DNA of 64,000 nt, from the NCBI GenBank assembly GCA_035528905.1, contig DATKXU010000060.1, positions 1 through 64,000 of the forward strand, written 5' to 3'. The notes under the pieces are model-generated. The model made no database searches. It saw only the letters and a list, made by a program, of their open reading frames with translations, and was not told the DNA's origin. Below, piece after piece: positions 25,581 to 34,928 of this stretch. The stretch is from DATKXU01 sp035528905 (GTDB lineage: Bacteria > Armatimonadota > UBA5829 > DTJY01). Position numbers and translations under genes: made by a program. The first letter of the stretch is position 1. The number at the start of each line of letters is the position of its first letter.

Positions 25581-25996
25581 CGTGCTCCGTTGCTATCTAC
25601 ACCGGACTAGCCGCCTGGCTGGTCAGGCGGTATCAGTTGGCGAGGAATGGGAGACATGGAGAACACCATTCGATCTAAGCTACGATGTCAGCCAACGCGT
25701 TATCATTTGGTCGAACTGCCTCATGATGTAAGGGGAAAAGAAGCACTCGAATGGCAACTCTAGTGCCACGAGGTCGCCCACGCTTAACTCAGTGAATCCG
25801 GCGATAGTCAACGAATCTGGATCATAGCCGGAATCGACCTGCGACATACCACTGACAGCTTCTAGAAAGCTCTTGTCGTATCCTCTATGTTGGTGCTATT
25901 ATGTTCGTGGAGTGAACATCCAGACCGCTCTCACTCCCTTCAGGCAGCACTGTATCGCCGGTCTTTCAAACAACGACGGTCAAGTATGGTGATTGC
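25581..25996 (+). other. Left end of island 2: alternative recombinase C-terminus, then no gene
   Basis: 25581-25678 encodes, in the frame set by a circular junction, ACSVAIYTGLAAWLVRRYQL then ARNGRHGEHHSI and a stop. In the integrated state this part has no start codon in frame. A 35-codon frame (MENTIRSKLRCQPTRYHLVE...) starts at 25657 but has no clear ribosome-binding site. The rest, to the NLR gene, is featureless apart from AT-rich patches. Confidence 0.55.
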
Positions 25997-28900
25997 ATGA
26001 GCCAAGAACCGACATACGGAAGGCGTGAAATTCGTGTCTTCATCTCTTCCACATTCCGCGATATGCATGCGGAGCGCGAGGAGCTGGTCAAGCGCGTCTT
26101 CCCGCAGCTTCGGAAGCTCTGCGAGCAGCGCGGAGTCGTCTGGGGCGAGGTTGATCTGCGCTGGGGTGTCACCGACGAGCAGAAGGCCGAGGGCAAAGTG
26201 TTGCCCATTTGCCTGGCGGAGATCCAGCGCTGCCGGCCGTATTTCATCGGGCTGCTTGGTGAACGCTACGGCTGGGTGCCGGAGGAGATCGATCCTGACC
26301 TCGAAGAGCGGGAAAAGTGGCTAAAGGAACACCACGAGCGCTCCGTCACCGAGCTTGAAATCCTCCACGGCGTGCTTCGCGATCCCAAGATGGCCGACCA
26401 CGCCTTCTTCTACTTCCGCGACTCTGACTATCTCAACCATCTGCCCGATGGGGCAAAGAGCGCCGATTTCATCAGCGAGAGCCCAGAATCGGCCGACAAA
26501 CTGAAGCAGCTCAAAGATAGCATTCGCGCGGCGTATGCAGCGCGCAAGGTCCACAATCCACCACGGGAGAATTATCTCACCCCGGAGGCGCTGGGCGAAC
26601 TGGTTCTTCAGGATCTCACCAACGTCATCGACCGACTGTATCCAATAGGCGAAACCCCCGATCCAATCGACCAGGAGGCTATGCGCCATGAGGCCTACGC
26701 GCAAAGCCGCCGCCTGGCGTTCATTGGACGGGAGGATCTGCTCAGTCGCGTGGACGAGCAAATCTCTTCGGGACAGCAATACCTCGCGCTCACTGGAGAG
26801 TCCGGCTGTGGGAAGTCCGCGCTGCTCGCCGAATGGGTGGCTCGTTGGCGAGAAGACCATGCCGACGACCTCATCATCCAGCATTACATCGGCAGCACAC
26901 CAGAGAGCGCCGACTGGCAGGGGCTGGTGCGCCGCATCCTCGGCGAACTCAAGCGCGCTTTCGACATTCCTGACGATATCCCGCTCCAGCCGGACGCCTT
27001 GAGGGGCGCGCTTTACGACTGGACGGCGAAGGCCGCCGGTTCGCGCCAAGTTGTGCTCGTGCTCGACGCGCTCAACCAGCTTACTGATGATAACGTGGCT
27101 CGGCAGCTTGGCTGGCTGCCGGTCGTCTTTTCGGCGAATTTTCGCGTGCTCGTCTCCGCGCTGCCGGGTGACAGCCTGGAAGCTCTGCGCCTGCGCGGTT
27201 GGCCGGAGCTGCCCGTGCCACTGTTTGATGAGGCCGACATCGCACCCGCGACGCTGGCTTACTTCAAGATCTACAGCAAGACGCCATCAGATGAACTCCT
27301 GGCGAAACTGGTGGACACCCCCGCCGCGCGCAATCCACTGTACCTGCGTGCAGTGGCGGATGAATTGCGCCAGTTCGGCAGTCACGAGGGTCTGCTGGTC
27401 ATGGCAGATGCTTATCTCGCCGCGCCGGACCTGCCCAGTTTGTATAACCGCATTCTGGCGCGCTGGCACGACGATTTCGGGCGTGATCCCGAGCATCCCG
27501 ATGTCGTTCGCCGCTCGCTCTGCTTCATTGCATGCTCCCGGTTCGGGCTTACTGAAGCGGAACTGCTCGACCTGCTTGGGAAGCAGAATGAGCGCGGGGA
27601 ATACGCATCCTTGCCGCGGCACTTCTGGACCCCCTTCTATCTCGCTGCCGAGAGCGCGTTGGCTCATCGCGCCGGGCTGCTCACCTTCGGTCACGATTTC
27701 CTCCGCGCCGCCGTGCAGTCGCGATGGTTGACGGACGCTGAAGCCGTTCGGTCGTTCCGCCGGCAATTGGCAGACTACTTCGGCGAGACCGCTGATCCTA
27801 CGGATCGCAAGCTGGACGAGCTGCCCACGCTCCTGCGCGACCTGAAGTTATCGGAGGCGCTGAAGAACCTGCTCGCCGACATTCCCACATTCCGCCGTCT
27901 GCGCTCCACAGAGCGCTGGAAATGGGAACTTCATGGCTTCTGGATCCCGCTGCGACAGCGCTATGATCCGGGCGAAGTGTATGAGGCAGCCCTAGCGGTG
28001 CTGCAAGCAACAGAGGACGAGACATCTGTTACCAGAAACTGCAGCGAGGTGGCCGTTTTCCACCAGGACGCAGGAGATTACGACGCCGCAGAGCCGCTGT
28101 TTCGCCGCACGCTGGATGCCAGGGAACGTGCCCTCGGGCCGGAGCATCCGGATACGCTTACCAGCGTCAACAACCTCGCCTTGCTGCTCTATTCCAAAGG
28201 CGACTACGATGCAGCAGAGCCGCTGTTTCACCGCGCGCTGGAGGGTTTTGAGCGCGTCTTCGGGCCGGAGCATCCGGATACGCTTACCAGCGTCAACAAC
28301 CTAGCCGGGTTGCTCCTTTCCAAAGGCGACTACGACGCCGCAGAGCCGCTGTTTCGCCGCACGCTGGATGCCAGGGAACGTGCCCTCGGGCCGGACCACT
28401 CGGATACGCTTGCCAGCGTCAACAACCTAGCCGGGTTACTCATCGAGAGGGGCGACTACGACGCTGCAGAGCCGCTGTTTCGCCGCGCGCTGGAGGGTTT
28501 TGAGCGCGTCTTCGGGCTGGAGCATCCGAATACGCTGACGAGCGTCGGCAACCTTGCCGGATCACTCGAGGACAAGAGCGACTATGACGCTGCAGAGCCG
28601 CTGTATCGCCGCGCGCTGGAGGCAAGGGAGCGCGTGCTCGGGCCGGAGCATCCAGCTACGCTGGCCAGCGTCAACAACCTCGCCGCGTTGCTCTATTCCA
28701 AAGGCGACTACGATGCAGCAGAGCCGCTGTTTCACCGCGCGCTGATTGGCAGGGAGCGCATCCTCGGGATGGACCACTCGGATACCTTGACGAGCGTCTG
28801 CGACCTCGCCGTGCTGCTCTATTCTAAAGGCGACTACGATGCCGCTGAGCCGCTGTATCGCCACGCGCTGGAGAGCTGCGAGCGCATCTTCGGGCCGGGA

Positions 28901-29704
28901 CATCCGGATACGCTGGGGACTGTCAACAGCCTTGCCTTTTTGCTCAAAGCCAAAGGCGACTACGATGCCGCCGAGCCGCTGTATCGCCGCGCGCTGGAGG
29001 CAAGGGAGCGCGTGCTCGGGCCGGAACATCCGGATACGCTCGTGAGCGTCGACAACCTTGCATTGTTACTGGACTCCAAAGGCGACTACGATGCAGCGGA
29101 GCCGCTGCTTCGCCGAGCGCTGGAGGCAAGGGAACGCGTGCTTGGGCCGGAGCATCCGAATACGCTTAATAGTGTCAACAACCTTGCATTCCTACTCTAT
29201 TCCAAAGGCGACTACGCCGCCGCCGAGCCGCTGTGTCGCCGAGCGCTGGAGGCGGACGAGCGGAACCTCGGATCGAGCCATCCAAAGGTCGCGGAGGATT
29301 TGAATAACCTAGCGTGGACGCTGCGATGCATGGGAGACCTTTCAGGCGCGGAGGAGTGCTATCGCCGCGTGCTCGGCATCAACGAAAACGGCATTGGGCC
29401 TGAGATCACGCGAGCAGTGGCCATGGCTCACAACGAACTCGCATTCCACTTCGATGTGCCCGCGCGGAACTGGATTGAGGCGGAGTCCCACTACAGGCGC
29501 TCAGTAGAACTTTGGCGCAGTGCAGGTGATCCCGTGCAAGCGGCGAACGTCGAGCTGAATCTCCAGGTAATGTTCCAGCTTGCCGGGCGCAGGGTAGACG
29601 TGCCCCGCGTGAAGGAACTGACCGCGATCCTGGAGAAGGCTCAAGACGAGCGGGCGGAAAAAGGACACAAGCTTCTTGCATTGCTGGGGCAGGAGCGATC
29701 ATGA
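25997..29704 (+). CDS. DUF4062-NACHT-TPR protein (NLR/STAND type), NLR1
   Basis: 1235 residues. DUF4062 at 10-100 (RVFISSTFRDMHAEREELV, VDLRWGVTDEQ, GERYGWVP), as in eukaryotic NPHP3 and TEP1. NACHT/STAND ATPase at about 245-560 with Walker A GESGCGKS (267-274) and Walker B VLVLDALNQL (D357). A winged-helix region follows, then from residue 693 about ten 42-residue TPRs of the kinesin-light-chain type (GDYDAAEPLFRRAL...NNLALLLYSK). By analogy with known STAND proteins, the repeats would sense a target, ATP binding would drive oligomerisation and the N-terminal domain would signal. First gene of the array. Confidence 0.92.
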   Translation: MSQEPTYGRREIRVFISSTFRDMHAEREELVKRVFPQLRKLCEQRGVVWGEVDLRWGVTDEQKAEGKVLPICLAEIQRCRPYFIGLLGERYGWVPEEIDPDLEEREKWLKEHHERSVTELEILHGVLRDPKMADHAFFYFRDSDYLNHLPDGAKSADFISESPESADKLKQLKDSIRAAYAARKVHNPPRENYLTPEALGELVLQDLTNVIDRLYPIGETPDPIDQEAMRHEAYAQSRRLAFIGREDLLSRVDEQISSGQQYLALTGESGCGKSALLAEWVARWREDHADDLIIQHYIGSTPESADWQGLVRRILGELKRAFDIPDDIPLQPDALRGALYDWTAKAAGSRQVVLVLDALNQLTDDNVARQLGWLPVVFSANFRVLVSALPGDSLEALRLRGWPELPVPLFDEADIAPATLAYFKIYSKTPSDELLAKLVDTPAARNPLYLRAVADELRQFGSHEGLLVMADAYLAAPDLPSLYNRILARWHDDFGRDPEHPDVVRRSLCFIACSRFGLTEAELLDLLGKQNERGEYASLPRHFWTPFYLAAESALAHRAGLLTFGHDFLRAAVQSRWLTDAEAVRSFRRQLADYFGETADPTDRKLDELPTLLRDLKLSEALKNLLADIPTFRRLRSTERWKWELHGFWIPLRQRYDPGEVYEAALAVLQATEDETSVTRNCSEVAVFHQDAGDYDAAEPLFRRTLDARERALGPEHPDTLTSVNNLALLLYSKGDYDAAEPLFHRALEGFERVFGPEHPDTLTSVNNLAGLLLSKGDYDAAEPLFRRTLDARERALGPDHSDTLASVNNLAGLLIERGDYDAAEPLFRRALEGFERVFGLEHPNTLTSVGNLAGSLEDKSDYDAAEPLYRRALEARERVLGPEHPATLASVNNLAALLYSKGDYDAAEPLFHRALIGRERILGMDHSDTLTSVCDLAVLLYSKGDYDAAEPLYRHALESCERIFGPGHPDTLGTVNSLAFLLKAKGDYDAAEPLYRRALEARERVLGPEHPDTLVSVDNLALLLDSKGDYDAAEPLLRRALEARERVLGPEHPNTLNSVNNLAFLLYSKGDYAAAEPLCRRALEADERNLGSSHPKVAEDLNNLAWTLRCMGDLSGAEECYRRVLGINENGIGPEITRAVAMAHNELAFHFDVPARNWIEAESHYRRSVELWRSAGDPVQAANVELNLQVMFQLAGRRVDVPRVKELTAILEKAQDERAEKGHKLLALLGQERS
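28073..29332 (+). repeat. Tandem 126-bp repeats encoding TPRs of NLR1
   Basis: Ten consecutive 126-bp units encoding GDYDAAEP-type TPRs. Several are near-identical at DNA level; units 1 and 3 share TTTCGCCGCACGCTGGATGC and neighbouring bases. Homogenised units suggest ongoing duplication or gene conversion. Confidence 0.85.
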
Positions 29705-29738
29705 AAGTATCGCGCCACCCGGATAAAGAGGAGTAAAT

Positions 29739-30003
29739 ATGGAGAAACCTTTTTCATTTTCACTCAACGCGATAATCAAGGATGATGCCGGGCGTTGCCT
29801 TCTCATCAAGCGCTCGATGAACTCCAGAGGCAATCCCGGCAAATGGGATTTCCCGGGCGGCAAGCTCGACCCCGGCGAGACGTTCGACCGGGGGCTGCTT
29901 TGAGAGACTCTGGCGCAGCCAGGACGTGCTCATTCGAGGGTTGTGCCACGAGCCTCTCAAGCTCAACCCGTTCGTCTGCGATCCGAGCGGGTGGCTGAAG
30001 TAA
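29739..30003 (+). pseudogene. NUDIX hydrolase, truncated by a stop codon
   Basis: ATG 29739, with GAGGAG eight bases upstream, encodes MEKPFSFSLNAIIKDDAGRC, LLIKRS and WDFPGGKLDPGETFDRGLL, then TGA at 29901-29903. The family expects Arg there (RE in the Nudix box), so CGA to TGA explains it. The frame continues as ETLAQPG and then loses similarity. The Nudix box is thus incomplete. Intact relatives hydrolyse nucleoside diphosphates linked to X, such as ADP-ribose or 8-oxo-dGTP. Confidence 0.75.
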
Positions 30004-30101
30004 CACACCAGCAAGACGAGTTGATTCAAGCAGGTATTCGCTAATATTAGCCCGAAATACAACGCAGTAATGAGGCGCACTCTAGTGGGAGGTAACAGGC
30101 T

Positions 30102-32921
30102 GTGGTTGATAAGAGAAATCACGACAAAACCATTGTCATCGCTGGCGATGTCACGGCGGACTGGAATATAGCAAGGCTGCGCAAGGACAAGGATAAAGGG
30201 CAGGCCTGGAATGCTGACGATACAACAAGGGTCTGTTTCCAGCCGGGTGGAGCAGCTATGCTGGCGGACGTTGTTGAGGCGATCACGGAGCGACTCCGAA
30301 GCGAGGGCCGAGTTGATTGCAGAGTGTCTCGCTTGCAGATACCGGAAGATGGGCTGAACACTCGCGACTGCCGTTACCATCACTCATACGCGATGTGGGC
30401 GCCCAAGGTCTACAGCGCCAAGGAAACAAAGAAATGGGTTTGGCGCGTTGAGGAGTTTCTTGGCCTGGATCCTGCTAAGGAGTGCGATACCAGTGACAAG
30501 ACTGGAGCCGCGCATCTGCGTCTATCTGATGATCCCGTGCGTGCCGATGTGGTAGTGTTGGACGACGCTAACCTCGGCTTCCGCGAACGAAAGCAGATCT
30601 GGCCAAAGGCCGTTCTAGGCAAGACCACTGCTGCATGGATAGTGTGCAAAGTAGCCAGCCCCGTCGCCCAGGGAGCATTATGGGAACATCTTATCGCCAA
30701 TTGCGCATCGCACACTATTGCCGTGATGACCGTCAATGACCTAAGACGCACCGAAGTCAATATCAGCCGTGGCCTGTCGTGGGAGAGGACAGCCCAAGAC
30801 CTGTTCTGGGAGCTTACGCACAATCCCATGATCAATGGTCTGTCCCGATGCGCACACGTGATCGTGTCCGTAGGGACTGCTGGTGTGCTGCGGCTGTCGC
30901 AAGTAAGCGGAGGGAAGTCTGACAGCACGGAGATATGCTCGGAATGCAAGCTCTTCTTCGATCCCAAGTCCGCTGAGGCCTCCTGGGGACGCGAATATCC
31001 GGGAGGCATGATCGGTTACAACACTTGCCTCGCCGCAAGCATCACACGGGAGTTGATCCTGCAACCTGACGCCTCCACAATTGACGATGGGATTCAGTCG
31101 GGTATGGAGGCGATGCGGACGCTCCACATCGAGGGCTATGGTTCGCAGCACCCCAAGGAGAGCCTGAACGCGCCGACATTCCCTGTCAGTGCTGTAGTAG
31201 AGGCCATGTGGTCGGGCAGGGAACCTCTCCAGGTGGCGTCAGTTCAGGACCCTGTCCGATTCCTGCACGATCCATCGTCTGAGGCAAAGAGGACTGCTCC
31301 CGGATTCTGGACGATTCTGGACGACGTCTGTTCGGGGCGCGGTACGGGAAACCAGAGCCACTGCTCGCTTAATGAAATGGCCAGGAGCATTGTCGTCGAT
31401 GGGCTGGACGTGGGGCTTGAGGGGATTCCACTTGGCAAGTTTGGCGGCCTCACCACTGCAGACAGGCACGAGATCGAGGGCTATCGCAGCATCCATTCCC
31501 TCATGGTCGAGTACAGCACGAGCCACAAGGGCAACCCGCTGTGCATTGCGGTTTTTGGCCCTCCCGGATCCGGGAAATCGTATGGCGTAAAGCAAGTAGC
31601 CAAGTCAATCACGCAAGTTGTCATCGAGCCAATAACGTTCAATCTGTCGCAGTTCAATGATCCGGCCGAACTGGTCAGTGCGTTCCACCAGATCAGAGAC
31701 ATCAGCCTATCCGGAAAAATGCCGCTGGTGTTCTGGGATGAGTTTGACGCCACGCTCAACGGTCAGAAAACCGGATGGCTGCGTTACTTCCTCTCGCCGA
31801 TGCAAGACGGCGAGTTTCAGGATGCGCAGATCACCTATCATATCGGGCGAGCGATTTTCGTGTTTGCTGGCGGCACACGCACTCGAATAGAGAAGTTCGA
31901 CCGGACGGTCGACGAGGAAGCTCTGAAGATGTCGTCGGGTGAGGATAAGCAAGAGGCCCACGACTTCAAGGACGCCAAGGGCCCGGACTTCGTAAGCAGG
32001 CTGAACGGTTTTGTCAATATTCTTGGGCCGAACAGGTTAGATGAAAGTGTTCTGGGGGGCGATGAACATTTCATCATACGCAGAGCCGTTATCCTGCGTC
32101 AGTTGATGCAGCGACATGCATCGCAGTTTTTCTCGGAGCCAGACGGAGAAGGGACTCTCAGCATTGACAGCGGTCTGCTGCGCGCGTTCCTGCAGACATC
32201 CAAGTATAAGCACGGCGTCAGGTCAATGGAAGCCATCATCACAATGAGCACGCTGTCGGGCAGGAATACCTTTGAGCGTTCGTGCCTGCCGTCAGAGGCG
32301 CAGCTCAATCTGCACGTAGACGGGCTGGAGTTCCTGGCTATAGTGCAGCAACCTGAGCTTGACAGCAAACAACTGCTCGACAAGCTTGCGCGGGCGAATC
32401 ACGAGGTGTATTGCGTGAGCCTTAAGGGCAAACCAGGCGCACCTGCCGAGGCGTCCCTCACGTACGATCAGCTTAGTGAGCATTTGCAGGATCAGAACGA
32501 AGACGCCGTTCGTGACATACCTAGCAAGCTGAGCTCCATTGGTCACGTGATGATCCCGGCGCGCAGTGATGACCCTCCATTTGACTTTCCCGGGCCTTAC
32601 CTTGAGCAGCTTTCCGAGGCAGAGCATACGCGCTGGCTGAAAGCGAAATTGGCCGCGGGATGGAGATACGGGGATCCCCCGAAGTCCAATGAAGCCAAGA
32701 CCAACCCCGCGATGTGCCCGTGGCAGAAGCTGTCTGATGAGGAGATTGCACAGCAGGAGAAGTGGTTGGCCGAGGCAATAGGATCCGGGAGAGTCGAAAA
32801 CAGAGATTTACCGGACGACGAGAAGGACAAAGACCGGGAACTAGTCCGAGGGATACCGAAGGTGCTGGCGCTAGCGGGATATACGATTGTCGACCTACGG
32901 AGTTGTGCTAAGCGCTCGTGA
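30102..32921 (+). CDS. Ribokinase-like / AAA+ ATPase / RyR-domain protein
   Basis: 939 residues, GTG start with GGGAGG upstream. Residues 8-330 look like a PfkB/ribokinase-type fold (IVIAGDVTADWNIAR, PGGAAMLADVV, VVVLDDANLGF, VSVGTAGVLRL). An AAA+ domain has Walker A GPPGSGKS (486-493) and Walker B PLVFWDEFD (E547). A C-terminal RyR domain spans about 841-935 (RWLKAKLAAGWRYGDP, then EAKTNPAMCPW). The combination suggests nucleotide- or sugar-responsive remodelling ATPase with a RyR ligand/protein-binding module. Overlaps the next RyR gene by GTGA. The kinase-like assignment is tentative. Confidence 0.75.
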   Translation: MVDKRNHDKTIVIAGDVTADWNIARLRKDKDKGQAWNADDTTRVCFQPGGAAMLADVVEAITERLRSEGRVDCRVSRLQIPEDGLNTRDCRYHHSYAMWAPKVYSAKETKKWVWRVEEFLGLDPAKECDTSDKTGAAHLRLSDDPVRADVVVLDDANLGFRERKQIWPKAVLGKTTAAWIVCKVASPVAQGALWEHLIANCASHTIAVMTVNDLRRTEVNISRGLSWERTAQDLFWELTHNPMINGLSRCAHVIVSVGTAGVLRLSQVSGGKSDSTEICSECKLFFDPKSAEASWGREYPGGMIGYNTCLAASITRELILQPDASTIDDGIQSGMEAMRTLHIEGYGSQHPKESLNAPTFPVSAVVEAMWSGREPLQVASVQDPVRFLHDPSSEAKRTAPGFWTILDDVCSGRGTGNQSHCSLNEMARSIVVDGLDVGLEGIPLGKFGGLTTADRHEIEGYRSIHSLMVEYSTSHKGNPLCIAVFGPPGSGKSYGVKQVAKSITQVVIEPITFNLSQFNDPAELVSAFHQIRDISLSGKMPLVFWDEFDATLNGQKTGWLRYFLSPMQDGEFQDAQITYHIGRAIFVFAGGTRTRIEKFDRTVDEEALKMSSGEDKQEAHDFKDAKGPDFVSRLNGFVNILGPNRLDESVLGGDEHFIIRRAVILRQLMQRHASQFFSEPDGEGTLSIDSGLLRAFLQTSKYKHGVRSMEAIITMSTLSGRNTFERSCLPSEAQLNLHVDGLEFLAIVQQPELDSKQLLDKLARANHEVYCVSLKGKPGAPAEASLTYDQLSEHLQDQNEDAVRDIPSKLSSIGHVMIPARSDDPPFDFPGPYLEQLSEAEHTRWLKAKLAAGWRYGDPPKSNEAKTNPAMCPWQKLSDEEIAQQEKWLAEAIGSGRVENRDLPDDEKDKDRELVRGIPKVLALAGYTIVDLRSCAKRS

Positions 32922-33223
32922 AAGGGAATGATTTGGAGTTGTCATACGCACCGAAACCGATTGACACATCAGATATCAAGTTAAGTGAGGATCTGCTTGG
33001 GCTCACCGAGCGCCTCGCGGAAAACGCCCATGACATTTGGGCGAAGCAACGCATGGCTGACGGATGGACCTAGGGTCCGTAGCGTAACGACGCGGCCAAG
33101 ACGCATCCCGACCTGGTGCCGTACTCTGATCTGCCCGAGTCGGAGAAAGAATACGACGGAAACACCGCGATGGAGACACTGAAGGCCATCGTGGCCTTCG
33201 GATACAAGATCGAGACAGGATAG
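32918..33223 (+). pseudogene. Small RyR-domain protein interrupted by two amber codons
   Basis: Starts at GTG 32918, overlapping the stop of the AAA-RyR gene. The frame reads DTSDIKLSEDLLGLTERLAE, NAHDIWAKQRMADGWT, TAG (33071-33073), GP, TAG (33080-33082), RNDAAKTHPDLVPYSDLPES, EKEYDGNTAMETLKAIVAFG, YKIETG, stop at 33221-33223. The canonical RyR module reads GW-x-YGP-x-RND at this spot, so the stops replace Tyr and a polar residue. Otherwise the 102-codon gene is unbroken. Inactivated by two point changes, or two short products, is more likely than recoding. Confidence 0.8.
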
Positions 33224-33275
33224 ATCGCGGCAGGCATCGGGAAATGCGTTGCCCATAGAGAAGGAGTGATGTGAA

Positions 33276-34865
33276 GTGGATTATTCCGATTGCAAGTTTG
33301 TTCGCAGGCTCTATGAAGCGGAGAACAGATACCTTGAGGTGCTGCTTGAAGCGTTGGTCCTCAAACGATCTGGCCTCGGCATAGAGCTTGAGGTACAGTT
33401 CGACCGACAGTCTTACGTTGTTTGGAATGAGTCGGGTAAGACTGAAGTCAGGCTCAAGATGGGGGAACGCCAGGGGAAGACACGTGAGTTGCAGCGAAGA
33501 CTGGATGCTTTTCTATTGCAGGGCGAGGGCGAGAAACTGGTGATAGAGCAGCCGAACTCCCCGTTTAGGTACGCTAGCGGAGGGACGCTGCCGGTCATTT
33601 GGATGGAGGGTAAGCAGTATTACTGTCTTTATTTTCGGGATATCTTTCCAACAGGCTGGAACATAGTGAACGGAGGCTGCGATTCATGGGTAGAGTTATG
33701 CCGTTTGTCCGACACCATTGAGCGGGAACTCCGGGAGGAACTCCTCATAATAGATCCCGCGAATGGGAAACGGTTCGTCTTCAAGGACGATCTGGGGAGA
33801 TCTCTTGATCGTCCTGAGTTCGCGGAAGCACGCCGGTTTTGGCATAAACAGAGGCCCGATCGGCATATCGAGGATTTCGAGGAGCACTTGGTAACGCCCA
33901 GGTGGCTCACAGGCCCTGACTCGGTTCGAATAGCAGATGTGGAAGGTGAATCAGTCGAAGCCATATCTGACTGCTTTCTCAATATACGGGCGGAAGACTT
34001 TGGCATAGAGGTAGACAGAATTGCCAACATCCGTGTCGTTAGCGATGTTGTGTTTCTTGATGGCGAGGTTATGGGTGGAAGCCTAGGAGCGCATGGCTCC
34101 AAGCGCCGTCGCTTGGTAGACGCGCCGATCGGTCTTTTTGAGACTTCGAAGTTCGACAGCCTGCTGCAAAGCGGTGCGGTCGAATTCCTGCCTGATCGGC
34201 TATATCGAAGCGCTCAAGAAGTCGATGCGAAGATGACCAAGCAGATTGTCGAGAAGTTTCTTGAGGATATCAGGGACTGGCGGAACGAAAAGCAGATCAG
34301 GGAGTTCATGGAGTGCAAGCGCAGAGGCGTTCTCTATGATCTGTGCCCGATAGCTCGGGGTATCATTTCCAGATACTTGAGACTGTCCGAGACCGAGCGT
34401 GATAAAGGACCCACTCCCATCGAAGGCAGATTGCCCAGGCGAGAGGGATTTGACGTGTTCATTTCCTATGGCGGCGAGGACGTAAGACTGGCCAGGAGGG
34501 TGTACAACTACATCCAGAAGAACACCGGCCTCTCTTCCTTCTTCAGCGAAGAGGAGATGACGGATACGGATTTCGGCAAGGTCATCAACGACGCTCTTTC
34601 GTCCGCGAAATGCCTCGTTGCTGTGGCAACAAATCCTGAACATTTGAAAAAACCACACCCCGAGCACGAGTGGAATAGTTTCCACCTCGAAATGCTACAC
34701 GGGAAAGAGAAACGCCAGATTGTCTCGTTCATTTATGGATGTGATCCGATGGATCTCCCTTGGGTGCTCCGACACAAGGAAGTAGTGGTCTGTCGGAGCG
34801 AACGTGATAGGGGTGCATTGAAAAGGCTCGAGAAACGGATTCGACTGGCATTTCCGACATGCTAA
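33276..34865 (+). CDS. NUDIX-like / TIR fusion protein
   Basis: 529 residues from GTG (AAGGAGTGATGTGAA upstream). Residues 95-160 contain a Nudix-box-like motif, NGGCDSWVELCRLSDTIER then ELREELL (G134, E140, R150, E151, E154, E155), with two extra residues compared with the classical box. The middle is unassigned. Residues 391-525 are a TIR domain (FDVFISYGGEDVRLARRVYN, with HEWNSFHLEM carrying candidate catalytic Glu). TIR domains cleave NAD+ in bacterial immunity; NUDIX enzymes hydrolyse ADP-ribose derivatives. The fusion suggests making and removing one nucleotide. Confidence 0.78.
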   Translation: MDYSDCKFVRRLYEAENRYLEVLLEALVLKRSGLGIELEVQFDRQSYVVWNESGKTEVRLKMGERQGKTRELQRRLDAFLLQGEGEKLVIEQPNSPFRYASGGTLPVIWMEGKQYYCLYFRDIFPTGWNIVNGGCDSWVELCRLSDTIERELREELLIIDPANGKRFVFKDDLGRSLDRPEFAEARRFWHKQRPDRHIEDFEEHLVTPRWLTGPDSVRIADVEGESVEAISDCFLNIRAEDFGIEVDRIANIRVVSDVVFLDGEVMGGSLGAHGSKRRRLVDAPIGLFETSKFDSLLQSGAVEFLPDRLYRSAQEVDAKMTKQIVEKFLEDIRDWRNEKQIREFMECKRRGVLYDLCPIARGIISRYLRLSETERDKGPTPIEGRLPRREGFDVFISYGGEDVRLARRVYNYIQKNTGLSSFFSEEEMTDTDFGKVINDALSSAKCLVAVATNPEHLKKPHPEHEWNSFHLEMLHGKEKRQIVSFIYGCDPMDLPWVLRHKEVVVCRSERDRGALKRLEKRIRLAFPTC

Positions 34866-34928
34866 GCGCACGCATGTCGCTCGGCTATCGGATATACAAG
34901 GACTAGGGCAGGGAGAAGGTGAGCTAAG

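Noticed and set aside
32918..33223. Stop-codon recoding (TAG read as an amino acid)
   Set aside because: TAG terminates intact genes nearby (48451, 51835, 54946) and no suppressor tRNA or pyrrolysine gene is seen in this window. Kept as a finding only because two stops in one loop are odd.
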